This document shows positions 46,701 through 58,238 of a DNA stretch of 64,000 nucleotides, in pieces (within the stretch, counting starts at the first letter, position 1; the number at the start of each line of letters is the position of its first letter). The stretch lies in the NCBI GenBank assembly GCA_002633005.1, contig NMRA01000320.1, positions 448,912-512,911 of the forward strand. The letters run 5' to 3'. The position numbers and the translations under genes are program-made. Source of the stretch: Phoronis australis. Its lineage: Eukaryota; Phoronida; Phoronidae. The notes beneath the pieces were generated by a model. The model was given only the letters and a program-made list of their open reading frames with translations, was not told the origin of the DNA and ran no database searches.

Positions 46701-49700
46701 GACATCAGCCTCCAGGGCACCAGACTGCCTAACAGCAACGAGAAAATTGAGAAATGCTGCCGGAGACTGTGGTACTCCGAAGTCCGGCCACGTTGTGTAG
46801 TGAAAGTGTAGGATTTCACGTGAAGCACCAGTCTAAAAAAGAGTGGAAATGTCTGGAGATGACACCTGTCCTAGTTAATTCAGGGTAGGTACAGATTGCT
46901 ATTATAATTTATATGTTGCTGGTATTATCGAACAATGCACTTGTCATTACAAGACTAAACAACAGTATACTGCAGATATTGCTCAACAAAACTATACTAT
47001 ACTGCAGACATTGCTCAACAAAACTATACTATACTACAGATATTGAACAACAAACACTATACTATACTGCAGATATTGCTCAACAAAATTAAAGACCAAA
47101 CAAAAACAGAATGTAAACATTTTCAACTAAAAAGCAATAAGCTGTTTGTACTTTTCTCAAAATCCCGACGAAGCATGGAAGTTAAACTTTTGCTGCTCAC
47201 TTGACTATCTTCAGAGCATCAATATTCATTCAGCGCCAGTCTAAGTACAGCTGACTCGACTTAGACATCCAAACCATGAACTCACCGACAAATCGTCCAA
47301 CTGTACCACCTTGACTGTGTAATAGGAGAAGTTTCGCTCACTGAGGTAGGACACTCTCATCTTGACATCCTCGAATGTCATCTCATCATGGCCGCCACTA
47401 GCAGAGCCAATGGGGAAGTACTGACTGCATTTAATCTAAAAATGTATTTCACAATCAGGTGACGCATAAAGTAAACAATGGGCCCAAGTTTGAAATTCAG
47501 TTCAGAAATGTCATGCCTTATCCAGGGAGAACGACAAGTGTAAACGAAACCCCCAATAGTAGTAGTAATTGGCTTCAACCACTACAATTTTGTGTCTAAA
47601 TGATTTGGAAATCTTACAAAATACTTGATGTCCTCACCATGCCGTAGCAACAATAAGGTGCTCAAGGTACACTGATAGCAAATTCCATAGCTGGACATAG
47701 CGTGGATGTTAACATGTGCCCACTAGTTTTCCACACCTTTCAGAATATAAAACAACATTTAGTGTTTGGCCAAATTAGAAGTAAGTGTAAAACAAAAGGC
47801 GGCGCCACCAGAGTGCAGCATGAATGATGTTTCTAAATTAGGCAAAGGTCACACTCAGGTAAAATAGAACAGAATGTAATAGGCAAGCACAATCTTAACA
47901 CTATTTAGTCCCAAGGTAAGCACTCACCACAGATTTAGATGGGGAAGTGCACTAAAATTTTATATGTCTACCCTATCACAGTTGCTTCCATGACAACACT
48001 CATCTTGACTTTACCAGCAAAATATTACCTTACCACACATTTTCGGAGATTTTTACACTAGCATAGTCGTTACTAGACCCAAAATGATCACTCACCCAAG
48101 GAACTTCGAAATAACTTTATACAGCATCACATCCCTGTGTACCCAGCCAATCAGAGTAACCCTGGTAGTTATTAAACTCCACCACAAATTCAGTCCCACA
48201 CTAAACACTGAAGCATGAACTATGAATTCCAACTTACCGTCCCTTTTTCAATGACCCTGTTGAGCATAATAACAGCTCTACTATTCTGTTCCCAAATCAT
48301 CTGCCAGAAGTGTCCCATGGTGGCTGGCAGAGGGCCCTGTTAAAACAACACCAACACAATCTGTGAACCACGCCACATTTCAACCTGATGCTTTTTTATG
48401 ACACCAACTGAAGCATATCAAACCAAATACTTTAATGAACATAATGCTTTGAGAGTGACATTTCATCAGCTTTAGTTCTGCGCCTTCTGTTGTCACGGGG
48501 ATGGTCTGGGGAGGGGATTAATGCACCAGCATATCCCCAATGATCCTGTCCGTGACAGGTATTACAGGTATTACAGGTATTACAGCTTTAGGTTGAAATT
48601 CTGGTCAAGACACAAATCTGTTCGAGCATAAAGACAATAGTATTTAAGTTGTAAAACACAGCCAACAGATGGCGGGTTGACCAGATAAATAAAGGCAGTT
48701 CAACAACAGCTGTTTTAACTGTAATTGCATTATTGTGCAACTAAAGAAACTTTCTGTGGCTCTCATTCCCATATCGTATTACCGTACAATAGTCAGGGTA
48801 AGAAAAGCAAGAGAACTGACAGCATTAAGTGTCACCAAATAAGAAGTGTTTATCTGGATTGCAATATTTGCACAAGAGTGCGGATATCAAGCAAGCACCT
48901 GCGTTAGGATGTACTTCCGGTTGGCCTCTACAGACTCCACCAAGCTGGCATTGATGTAATCATTGTCACCTCTGACTAATTTGATGCGACTATGGTCATC
49001 TGAAAAATAGACTTCTCAGATAAGTTCAAGGGTTGACATCTCAGAAATAGAGTGCATGCCGTAAGTAATCCAACCAACAGGCCCGTTATTCCCAATCATG
49101 ACAGACGGACAGAAAACGTCAAAATAATTTGCAGTTAGAGTTTGATGTTTAGGTGCCAACATAAGATAATTCTCACTATATTCTAACTTTCCCAAAAAAA
49201 ATGTGAAACAGTCTGGGTTGCGCCAAGACATAAAACTTTGGTCAAAAGTATGATTGGAAAAGTGGAATGCAATGGCTGATTTTCGAAATAGCCCCGCCAT
49301 ATTGAAATTCACTATCCCGCCAGACGGCAATCCGGTCTTTGGTGGACAGGAGTTCAGCGCCACCTACAGATTCCATGTAGTGCGAATGGGAGGTTTCAAC
49401 CTACTGGCACAAACAGCGTTTTAACACCTTTTTGCCGCTATCATAATGCTGGCAAATTTCCATTCTTGTGCATGGGGGTGTACCAATGCCTTACAAAAAA
49501 GCAAACCTCTTGAAATATCAATGGAAGGCCATCATGTTCCATATATTTCCCACTGTGAAGATCAAACAGTGGCACAGCCAGTGGCTGCCATTTATAAAGT
49601 GAGAGAATTTTGATTCCAAAATGTAAACTAAATTAGTAAACTTAACCTAATTAAATGATGGCAGGGACTGAGAGTGGGATTTATTCCCGTTTTCAAATTA

Positions 49701-52700
49701 ATGAATCGCTACAGTTGTAATGACTGAGTTTCTGTCTGTTGAATCTGAGTCAGGATCAAGCTGAAGTCACTTCAGGGCTCCTCCTACTCTAGAGAACGCC
49801 AATATAAGAATTTCTAACACAGATTGTACCAAGAGTCACCAGAATTTATTCTGTTCCCACTCAGTTTTAGCCCATTGTGATCAAAATTTTCAGACATTAA
49901 TTACCTTAGTGTGCAAGGGCTCATATTCAAGTTTCATTAACTTGTGCAATTCAAAGCATTAATACACAGTTTTAATACAGTATTAATATACAGTTCTAAT
50001 ACATAGTATTAATATAAAACATCAATACCGTGTATTAATACACAGTATTAGTACAGAGCATTAGTTATGCAGTATTAATACCCAGTTATAATACACAGTT
50101 ATAATATACAGTATTAATATACAGATTTAATACACAGTATTAATACCCAGTTATAATACACAGTTATAATATACAGTATTAATATACAGATTTAATATAC
50201 AGATTTAATACACAGTATTAATACCCAGTTATAATACACAGTTATAATATACAGTATTAATATACAGATTTAATACACAGTATTAATATACAGATTTAAT
50301 ACACAGTATTAATACATAGTATGAATATTACACAATTATAAAGTAACAAATACATGTCAATCTTCTTAAGCAATGTGAAGATGCCACACAACAATCTTTA
50401 TAAATAAAGCATTATAATTCTAGGAAACAGCTACTATGTTTGCCACTACATATTGCATAGTACTACTTTTCAATCACCTACATGGACTGACATCTCTGTA
50501 TCGGTTACGTTGTCTGTTCTCAGGGTTCCTGGCTTCTCGAGCGCTTAACAGGTTGAAGTCATGCTTTACAGTAGCCTCATTGCGTATTCTCTGCAAACAT
50601 AAACCAAGGACACGTCACATGAACCACACCCAACCAATGAAGCCTAAATTTGCAGCACACAGCCAAATCACAAAGAATCGGACATTATCGGAACTGTAGG
50701 TTGTGTTTCAGACATACTATAGCATCAAAGTGTCCCATGATAGTAATAAGCATGTTCTGATGTGTGCTAACAGTGACTAACACACAAACTAACAGCCTAT
50801 TTATCTCAAAATTATAATCCATAAAAAACCATCAACACAAAATCGTGCACTACGTAAACATGGCACAAGCATTTGACAGATAAGCAGGAATTGAATGAAT
50901 AGAAATTACACTTATATGTCAAGTTGTTTGAAAAATTGAAAAATTAAATGTGGTAAAAAACATCTTGAAACTGATCAGCATTTGCGGATTTCCCATAGTC
51001 ACTCACTAAAATTGAGCAACTGGTTTTACGGAATTTAGAACACTGAACACATCAAGGAGCTCATGGCATTTTTTTAAAATGAGATATGTAGCAAACTTAT
51101 ATGATGATGACAAACCATTTTCACACTTAGTCAGTATTACTTCATAACAACTCAATATCGAAGCTGTAGTTAACACGAATCACCCTTTTACTCCCATAAA
51201 ATCGGTCTCACGATTTCCCTTCCCACGATCACGGAAGTTTATTTTGATTATTTTACTGTAGATCATACCTATAGTATTCATCACCCAAGTAAAGAAGGGA
51301 GTACAGCGTACGCCACTGAAGACACGTGATGCACAGGAAGTCAAGCGAGGTTTGCAATATCACCACCAGGTGACATGCATGATTACCTGCTACTTGACCT
51401 CCATGTGAACAAGGAGCACCATAAAAAAGATCAATGTGACTTTCTTGATGTTTTGTTCAGTGATGAATCTCTTGTTCTCTAGACATGGTAATTGCAAAAA
51501 CAATTTGTTCTGGGTCTAAGAAGACCCTAACAAAGTGCTGAGAAGTGGCCAACACCAGCAGGATTTGTGCCTTTCGGAAGGAAAGAGTATGAGACAAGGC
51601 GATTAACAACTCAAGTTGTGGGTTTCAAGTTTGTCTGCAGTGACATCACTTACATTACACTCTCCGGTGGACAACTCTTTAGAGCTGAAGACTTTAAATA
51701 TCTATTTCTGTAATTGCTGACATGTCAGCTTCTCAAAAATAAAATTGCTTGTGGCTTTCTAGTAGGAGTACAGATTTGTTAGGTTGGATCTATTTTGAGA
51801 TATCCTGTATTAGCAAGGGTTCAATTTTCTTAGAAAATGGTGTTATATCCCGTGTAGTTTTGATGTTTTGCAAAGTACTAAAGGAAATGCCAGCACTTAT
51901 GTCCACCAAAAATGGTCTCCTAGCGATAATTCACATTACTGTCACTTTGAAAAATATGTGAAACAGAAAGTGAAAATGTCGAGAGTGAAAATGTCGAGAG
52001 TGAAAATATTCAGTATTTTTGGAAAACTTTAAATCAAATACTCTTTAAAAATTTAGTTTTTAACATGTGCTTTTGCCGCTTTGTACTGCAATGGACTACC
52101 CTCAGTTTCAATGTTAATTATCATAATAAGCGGATTATTTCATTAACCACATGGCGACGATCGTAATCGCTCTTATAAGCAGGTTACTTGCAGAATTCTT
52201 GCAACTTCGTAATTCAACCCTGGGCAAGACGATACTAGTGGGATTGTAGACGAGTTTACATGTAAATAAAGATGAGAACTTATCACATATCGAGTTAATG
52301 GGTGTGTTATGAATATTATTAGATTAGTCATGTGAAACTACATGAACGGTAATTTTTCACTTATTTCAAACAAAATAAATTAAATATTATATTTTCTTGA
52401 TAATCGAGGTTTGCCAAATCAACTAAGCCTATAGACTTGGTAGTTGACGGGTGTGCAAAATCATATGAGTATATACAAGAATCGTGTGCTGCCCAGTGTC
52501 CACGGGTGAATTTAACGAAATACAGACTACACGTCACCAATGCAGTCCCATTATCAGCAAAAGGACAGTCGCGAATTACACAGCGACACTTGAATCTCAC
52601 TGTATTTACCCACAATGCCGCAATATCCGCAAAGGACTTTTGTAGCCAATAGCTTTCCCGCCATTGGAGTTCCACTTTTTCTTTGTAGTTGTCTTCTTTA

Positions 52701-55700
52701 CAAGAGTTTCTGCACTACTATATTCACCCCTCCAATGCCAACCAAGTACTACAGCTATGCTGTGGGCTGCAACTCTAGCAAGAGCAAGTTGGATACACTT
52801 AAAGATCTGTGGATACGTGATGTTATGTTCTTCGCCTTCCCAACATTAATCAAAGACAAGAAAATGCGGACCCACTGGATAAAACAAGTTTGTCGGGTTA
52901 ATTTTCAACCAAACAGAATCCCCCCCTCTTGAAGATACCCTTTCAATTCCAGTACTTTTGAACGGTTGAAATTGCAAATATTTTCTCGGTCATACACCTC
53001 GACGGTTTCCGACATGACCTGTGAAAATGTAGCTGACACTCCAAAACGAAGCATGGCTGTTCTTACCTCATGGACAAAGGAGAGTTCTATCACTGCGTAA
53101 TTTGTGACGATCCCATTAAATTATTTCATCATGTTCTAATATAAGAGTACTTCACCCTATCATTGGTGAAACAGCCTAGCGGGCATATGACTCTGAGTGA
53201 TACAATCCTCATCCAGGTCACCCCTTTATCACAACAGCATGAGACATCCTATATTGAATAGATGAACTAAGCAATGAATATACAATGTTCAGACCTTATT
53301 AACATAGTTAAAAAGGTGTACATTACTAGAATTAATGACAGGGCTTTGCGTTGACATTTCCCAAAGAACAAAACTGACTGTGTGTGAATTAGTTGAGGCA
53401 AGACACTCCATCCAAGTAGCCTCGGGCGAAATATGTGAGGTGTGATATATTATTTTTCAAAACAGTCTCTGGTGCGCGAAATGAGGTGAGTGTAATAAAT
53501 ACATGGAGAATTAATGTAGTTTGAAATCATCTTTTTTGCTTCGTCAGAGAGTAAGACAGGAAGCGAATGATCTTTACCCCCAACACTAAGCTCTGATAGA
53601 AGGTACATGACAAAAGGTGAGAATGACTTTTTAATGACATCATTCCCAGAACACAACAATAAGTCAGGATGTCACTTTAAACAGGTTTAATGGAAGACAA
53701 TTCATTTTTGACATTTCATTATAAAAAACGGGATATTCTATTATCCAGTATGACAAAAGGAATCTTAGTTTGTGTTTTGTAATAGGAAATGGCCCAGTGC
53801 ATTGTAATCAGGGATCAGTGGCATAATTTGATATCTGATTACTGATATATGATACATAAACCCAACTGCAAATTGTTTTTTTATAACAACTGCTTGACCA
53901 TGAGAGGGGAAGGTGCCCACATTCATGTCTTTATTTCCTTCACTCAAAAACTAGAATTCTTTAGTATTTGGTATCTGTTAATAGCGGGCGACCAGTCGTA
54001 GCACCACCAAAGAGCTATAGGTTAAAGAACAAGCTACGGGACCACATAGGTGTAGACGAAAAATCTTGTCACTATGAAAAATGGCGGATACCACCGGAAG
54101 ATGTCATTACAATATTGCGTAGTAAACAAAAACATTATATACTTCCAAAAGTTCTCAAGCAGTGTGGTAGGCTAGCCAAGCAGAGGCGGTGAAAATAAAT
54201 CATCACTTGTGACAGTGGCCTGTAGGTCTCAAAGCAATGCATTGACCTTTTTGTCGCAGTTAGTCACAAAATTCAAACACAACTTTTGTGCGGCTGTAAC
54301 CATTAAGTAACCATCCTGAGCGGACTGAAAAATGGCTGTAAGATGAAAACACCTCACATCAAGACAACCAACCATTAAGACTGCAAAATTTCAAAAATCC
54401 AGCACAGGCAGTTGAAAATAAAATGGCCAGTACAGAGTGGGTAAATTGTCGACGCGTTAACTCGTCCATCAGAAAAGTCTATAGCTAAACTGATGCTGAG
54501 CATTCAATTTGCATATGCTTGACATAACAAATATCCTAAAGTATCATTGGCCGTATTAGCAAAATACCATAACACCCCGGATACAAGTCATAATAGACCT
54601 AATTCACGCGGCGGACATTAAAATCCAAAGCGAGGCTCACTGCGATAAACAAAGCGGAAGTTGACATTGCGTGAGTTAAATAGCCGGTCTTTCGAGTCCA
54701 ATCTGGATATTAAATTTTAACAATGTGTCGACAATTAACAATAGAGACGTAAAAAAATACATCAGAGAACAAGTTAAGGCACCAAAGGTTATCTGACGAA
54801 AGGGTTTAATTTTTTTCGGAAAACTTGGTTCGAAACATGAAAAGTAAATATGACCAAATTGCGGCAATCGCAGCGTAACGGATTAGGTATTACGCTGAAT
54901 GCAGGGTTATGTTTCTTCTTGTAAATTGTTGATCAAAATACTTTTTACACGAACCAGGTCATCTGCTCGTATTGTTGACGATTTGAAGATATATTCGACA
55001 GTGGTAGCTCATCGCATTTTGTTGTCATGTGCAATTAGTCACATCCGGTTTAATTTGTTGATCAAGAATATTAACATCAAGCATAGCTTAGGTCCTAGCG
55101 AGGTAGGGACTACCAGGACTGACAGTTGATTTATTATTGATCTGAAAGAATAATTGATGTTATTATGTATATTTTTTATTAAAATAAGGTTTGCGCTCAG
55201 TAATGCTAGGACCTACACTAGGACCCAGCTAAAATCTAGTCAAAGTCACGTGTTCTCATTTAAAATACACGGAAATATCTCACACAATCTCTCGAAGTCT
55301 TGTTTTTGGCGAGGTCCTAACGTCAATGAACTGAATGGGAGGCAGGTCACAAATGATGATGTGATGATTTACATAGCCCCAACATCTGACCAGGGCTCGA
55401 TACAATGAGCTGCAGGTCGCATTTGCGACCTGAATTTTGGAAATGCGAGTTGAGATTTTGCCAGCTCAAATCATGTCGCAAAATGCGACCTGGAATTTCC
55501 ATCGAATGCGAGCTGAGTTTTCACACTTCTCGGCAGATACCTGGCAAATATAAAGCAACTCGTGTGAATCCGACCGTTATTGGGTTGTTGCCAAATCAAG
55601 TTCAAAGTTCCGAGAATAGTGCTCCCGATGACTTGTCAACATGTCGCGTGAACGTGAGATAATGCAGAATCGATTTTAGATGCGTTTCATTGGCTAATAT

Positions 55701-58238
55701 TTTTGGCTACTTATGCAAATTTCTGGATGCACTGAAGAAAGTTTCGCACCACGGCATAACACGTGATAATATGTCACATAACAGCGGTGTTTCTACTAAC
55801 TCTTAAATGATTAACTTACAAAATTTTGTGGTGGAAAAGCATATTTATTTTTCACGTAAGATGCCCTTATTATCAAATATCCACAACAATATCCTTGATA
55901 TCTCACTGCGACACTGGTCCGTCTTGTTGCTAGCACGCAAGCGGACTCATGGCATACAATCGTTACTTGGAAATGTGTGTCTCAGCATCTTGTTTTTTTA
56001 TCGCAAAAGACTCCACACATGAAAATGACCACCCTATTAATCGCCAAAGGACAACCACGTCTACTACCGGCTGAGTAGTTTTTGAGTCGCCAAGAAATCC
56101 TCAAACCATTTAATTGTTTCTAGGTCTACGTACGCAACATACATGTATGAGTCGTCTGTCACATGTTGTTGCCAACGTAAAGTGCAGGCCTACTCCAGTG
56201 ATTGAAGTGCATGAACTCAAGCGAGCGAACCACTCCGCTGCACATCAAAAGCGAACAGTGACAGTCCTAAATGAAAGTGTATACCGGCTTGGCTCTGTTA
56301 AGCACCTGGGTGCCAATGGTTTATTTGACAATGAACTTAAAAGTTCCTGGTGGTTATAAAATAACCAATGTTTAACGATATTCCCTGGGACCGATGTAGC
56401 CCAAAACTGATATTTTCGTGTTCCGATGTTCCCCAGGTCGATGTTCACTAGGTCTGATGTTCTATGCCCATAGCCAGCTATTCACAACAAAATGGGGAAA
56501 AGCGAAATTATTCTTCTCTTCAGGCACCCCCTGCCAATTTTTCGCTCCCCGGACCACACAGTAAATTAATTTTCAGACTCAAATAGAAAGAATCTTGCTC
56601 CGGCTGAAGTGGGCCATTAAAACAAAATTATTGCGGGTTTCTAAAAAGGTACAGTGTAGGTGGCAAGTATAGCCAGAAAGTTTGCCTTGCAAAATCGTAT
56701 TATAATAACACTTCTTACTATTGCAGTCTTTCAATGTCATATTACCACTCCCAGGTTAACAACAATGCTCACGCATGTGCCTACTCCCTACCTTTGAAAT
56801 GTTTCATAATAAGCGCTCACTGCTCTACTAAGCGTTCTCCTCAACTTTTGAGAATTTCCAATTAAGCGCCCACACTTCAGGCTAGCGCCCGTCATAGCGC
56901 ACTACAAACGACCGTGCATGATTCGAAATTGACACGCAGCCTATACAGTGAGTCACCCTCATTTTACAACAAATTCAGTTTTCAAAAAACATATTTTCTC
57001 AATATGTAAAAACCAAGCCCTGGCTTTGTTTTATACCTCCGAAAGAAAGTTAACACTAGTGACATGAGTGTCGTTATGACTGACTTATGTTTCCCGTACC
57101 ATGGAAAGTATTGGGCAGCAAACTTGAATTACTCGATGGAAACCCGGACGGAGTTGGGAATTATTTCGAGGCTTTTCATTTCATGAAAAATTGTTGAGTA
57201 TGTAAACAGCATGAATACCACATTTTTGGGAAATTTGCACTGAACTGTTCCTGACCATCCGAATACATCACTCGGTTAAGACAACGGTTCACAGATTTTT
57301 TTTCGACAAGATGGTTTTCAAACGTCAAGTTGCAAAGTTTGGGCTCCGAACACAAAATGGAAGGAGTTTGCACTCGGAGTTAGTTTAGACCCTTAACGAC
57401 TTTGATGACAGTCATATAGCAGATCAGACCTAGGAAAATCACGGATACTTTTTCAAAGAGTATACCTTTTCACATTGCAAACTTAGCTACTCGAATACAA
57501 GCGTCGGTTAGAGAGCACTGATTCAACTTTCACATGGGCAACTAGTCTTGCACTCTAGAGCCTTTCAATGGCGGTCGTAAAGAATAGAACAGTACCGCTG
57601 CATGTAAGAACTCACTTCTTTAACCTGAAATTTGTGACTATATAACGTCGCAGGTAATTTTTTATCTAAACATTTTCTCGATGATCTAAAAAATCAATTT
57701 TGGCGCTGTTGTGATTTAATACACAGGTTCTCATGCAGCCTACTTTTACTCCTACGAAAGCTTGAATACACGCTTGAGATGAAGATCCACAGACGCAGAC
57801 GTCCTGCGTGCAGCAGGGCCACACGAAGAGAGAGCCCTCACGATTCCCCAGTCACGTGACAATACTAGAACTTACAACATCCGGCCACTGACGGAAACCC
57901 ACTGACGAACATGAACACACGAGACAACACGAAAGACAAGACCACACAAACCAACATTTACAACACCGCCTAAAAATGGCATTTATGAATGGGAGCTGGA
58001 TTTTTAAAATGCGACATGGGATTTTGGCTAGGTCGCAAAATGCGACCTGGCGATTTTGATAATGTCGAGCCCTGCTGACCCGTATGCGTTCAGCATTCAC
58101 AGACAATGAATTACCTAGGTGAGGTTATGTTGATAGAATTCACAGTTTCCATATCATAAGTTATGATTTCTCGTTTCTTACCTCATAAACAATGCCCCAG
58201 AGTGAGCGTGTCTCGAATTCTTTGAATTCCGCCTCCAT
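40533..58238 (-). CDS. PTPN1/PTPN2-type protein tyrosine phosphatase, 9 coding exons
   Basis: Non-receptor tyrosine phosphatase, expected at the ER face, removing phosphate from tyrosine on receptors and kinases. Exons: 58182-58238, 50482-50590, 48899-48999, 48238-48336, 47286-47435, 46623-46832, 45690-45854, 41416-41591, 40533-40734. They join in one frame to 422 residues (PTP1B about 435, TC-PTP about 415). Visible motifs: pTyr loop NRYRD (Y50), WPD loop TTWPDFG (D189), signature loop [11 protein letters not shown] with C223 and R229, Q loop QTADQ (Q270). These stand at a constant +8 offset from PTP1B for the last three. A proline-rich PPPLPPRRR at 318-326 and a terminal hydrophobic segment at about 398-415 match the PTP1B tail. 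All key residues are present, so it should be active. Vertebrate PTPN1 and PTPN2 arose from one ancestor, so I give no single symbol. Exon 7 has a second copy at 43905-44069. Confidence 0.95.
41416..41591 (-). CDS. Phosphatase exon 8 (proline-rich tail)
   Basis: Acceptor TGCTTCAG, donor GTGAGT. Contains [16 protein letters not shown], like the SH3-binding PPPRPPKR segment of PTP1B, then a Ser/Asn-rich linker. Confidence 0.9.
41880..43550 (+). repeat. 147-bp-period array of CTCF-like motifs (left copy)
   Basis: Diverged tandem units in phosphatase intron 7, each with one CACTAGGNGGC-type core. Cores start at 41897, 42187, 42342, 42485, 42631, 42785, 42930, 43071, 43219 and 43364, with a weak one near 42038. 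Spacings are 141-155. Three unit types rotate: A (CCACTAGGTGGCGC), B (CACTAGGGGGCAC) and C (CACTAGGAGGCGCCACAGTA), making a higher-order repeat of about 440 bases. The array ends with GGACAGACGGACGGACAGAG, a tail-like motif also common in non-autonomous elements with internal repeats. Confidence 0.85.
42326..44106 (+). repeat. Direct duplication at N 44107, left copy
   Basis: About 1.78 kb, closely matching 44108-45891, ending exactly at the N. Contains phosphatase exon 7 and most of the array. Confidence 0.95.
43905..44069 (-). CDS. Phosphatase exon 7, second copy (probable assembly duplicate)
   Basis: Same 165-base exon with both splice sites, differing by a D-to-H change near its end. It lies in the copy left of the single N at 44107. 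Since 165 is a multiple of 3, a real duplication would stay in frame, so transcript data are needed to exclude it formally. Confidence 0.8.
44108..45330 (+). repeat. 147-bp-period CTCF-like array (right copy)
   Basis: Second copy of the same array inside the duplication around the N at 44107. Same order of A, B and C units and the same GACAGACGGACGG tail. Confidence 0.85.
45690..45854 (-). CDS. Phosphatase exon 7 (Q loop), right copy
   Basis: Acceptor ATTTAG, donor GTGGGT, 55 codons. [20 protein letters not shown] is nearly identical to PTP1B. Near-identical copy at 43905-44069. Confidence 0.95.
46623..46832 (-). CDS. Phosphatase exon 6 (catalytic loops)
   Basis: Acceptor TTTTTAG, donor GTAAGC, 70 codons. 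Carries [17 protein letters not shown] and the active site [15 protein letters not shown]. Confidence 0.97.
46969..47090 (+). repeat. 32-bp minisatellite, 4 copies
   Basis: Unit ACTGCAGATATTGCTCAACA followed by AAACTATACTAT, in a phosphatase intron. Confidence 0.9.
47286..47435 (-). CDS. Phosphatase exon 5
   Basis: Acceptor ATTTTTAG, donor GTGAGT, 50 codons. [19 protein letters not shown] and YYTVKVVQL follow the order of PTP1B KCAQYWP, MIFEDTNLKL and YYTVRQLEL. Confidence 0.93.
48238..48336 (-). CDS. Phosphatase exon 4
   Basis: Acceptor TTAACAG, donor GTAAGT, 33 codons. [17 protein letters not shown] then [10 protein letters not shown], conserved PTP motifs. Confidence 0.95.
48554..48583 (+). 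repeat. 10-bp repeat ACAGGTATT(A), 3 copies
   Basis: Short perfect tandem of TTACAGGTAT in a phosphatase intron. Confidence 0.85.
48899..48999 (-). CDS. Phosphatase exon 3
   Basis: Acceptor TTTTCAG, donor GTGCTT. Encodes [16 protein letters not shown] and YILTQ, core PTP motifs. Confidence 0.95.
49958..50335 (+). repeat. AT-rich compound tandem repeat
   Basis: About 375 bases built from 10-11-base units such as TTAATACACAG, TATTAATATACAG and TTATAATACACAG, arranged in larger repeated blocks. About 145 bases before exon 2 in phosphatase coordinates, in intron 2. Confidence 0.92.
50482..50590 (-). CDS. Phosphatase exon 2 (pTyr loop)
   Basis: Acceptor TTTGCAG, donor GTAGGT. Begins RIRNEA and ends NRYRDVSPY across the junction, the phosphotyrosine-recognition loop. 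Confidence 0.93.
50591..52734. other. Phosphatase intron 1, proximal part
   Basis: No exon was recognised on either strand. Contains a small 15-bp tandem (GAGAGTGAAAATGTC, 3 copies) at about 51966-52008. Open frames at 52361-52675 on both strands carry no motif. Confidence 0.4.
52735..52932 (+). pseudogene. THAP-like zinc-finger fragment
   Basis: Plus-strand frame beginning [15 protein letters not shown] and continuing [20 protein letters not shown] then NFQPNR, ending in a stop. This is the layout of a THAP DNA-binding domain: N-terminal Met-Pro, C-x-A-x-G-C, F-x-x-FP, Trp, NF-x-P. The first zinc-binding Cys is Tyr here, and the final C-x2-H is missing because the frame stops first with no good donor. 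It lies antisense in phosphatase intron 1. THAP domains occur in P-element transposases and host factors. This looks like a relic of one. Confidence 0.55.
53094..55189. other. Phosphatase intron 1, middle part
   Basis: Mostly featureless. A plus-strand open frame at 53968-54192 ([18 protein letters not shown], ending LAKQRR) follows an acceptor-like TCTGTTAATAG and has protein-like composition, but I do not recognise it. Confidence 0.3.
55190..55345 (-). mobile_element. MITE family B, copy 2
   Basis: Reverse-complement copy of 9168-9313: CATTCAGTTCATTGACGTTA at one end, AGCATTACTGAGCGC at the other, with AGAACACGTGACTTTGACTA inside. Confidence 0.65.
55391..58074. mobile_element. 2.7-kb hAT-like element, non-autonomous
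   Basis: Both ends read CAGGGCTCGA (right end as reverse complement), followed by the matching subterminal AGGTCGCATTTGCGACCT, itself a palindrome. CTGAC flanks both sides at 55386-55390 and 58075-58079, a 5-bp target duplication. CAG ends and a 5-bp duplication suggest a hAT group. No transposase frame is recognisable in the 2684 bases. Inserted in phosphatase intron 1. Confidence 0.7.
58182..58238 (-). CDS. Phosphatase exon 1 (start)
   Basis: ATG at 58238, [19 protein letters not shown], donor GTAAGA. Matches the PTP1B start [20 protein letters not shown]. Phase 0. Confidence 0.85.

Noticed and set aside
49016-49363. 115-codon minus-strand ORF in a phosphatase intron
   Set aside because: Lies between exons 2 and 3 of the phosphatase on the same strand, has no family motif, and exon 3 splices without it.
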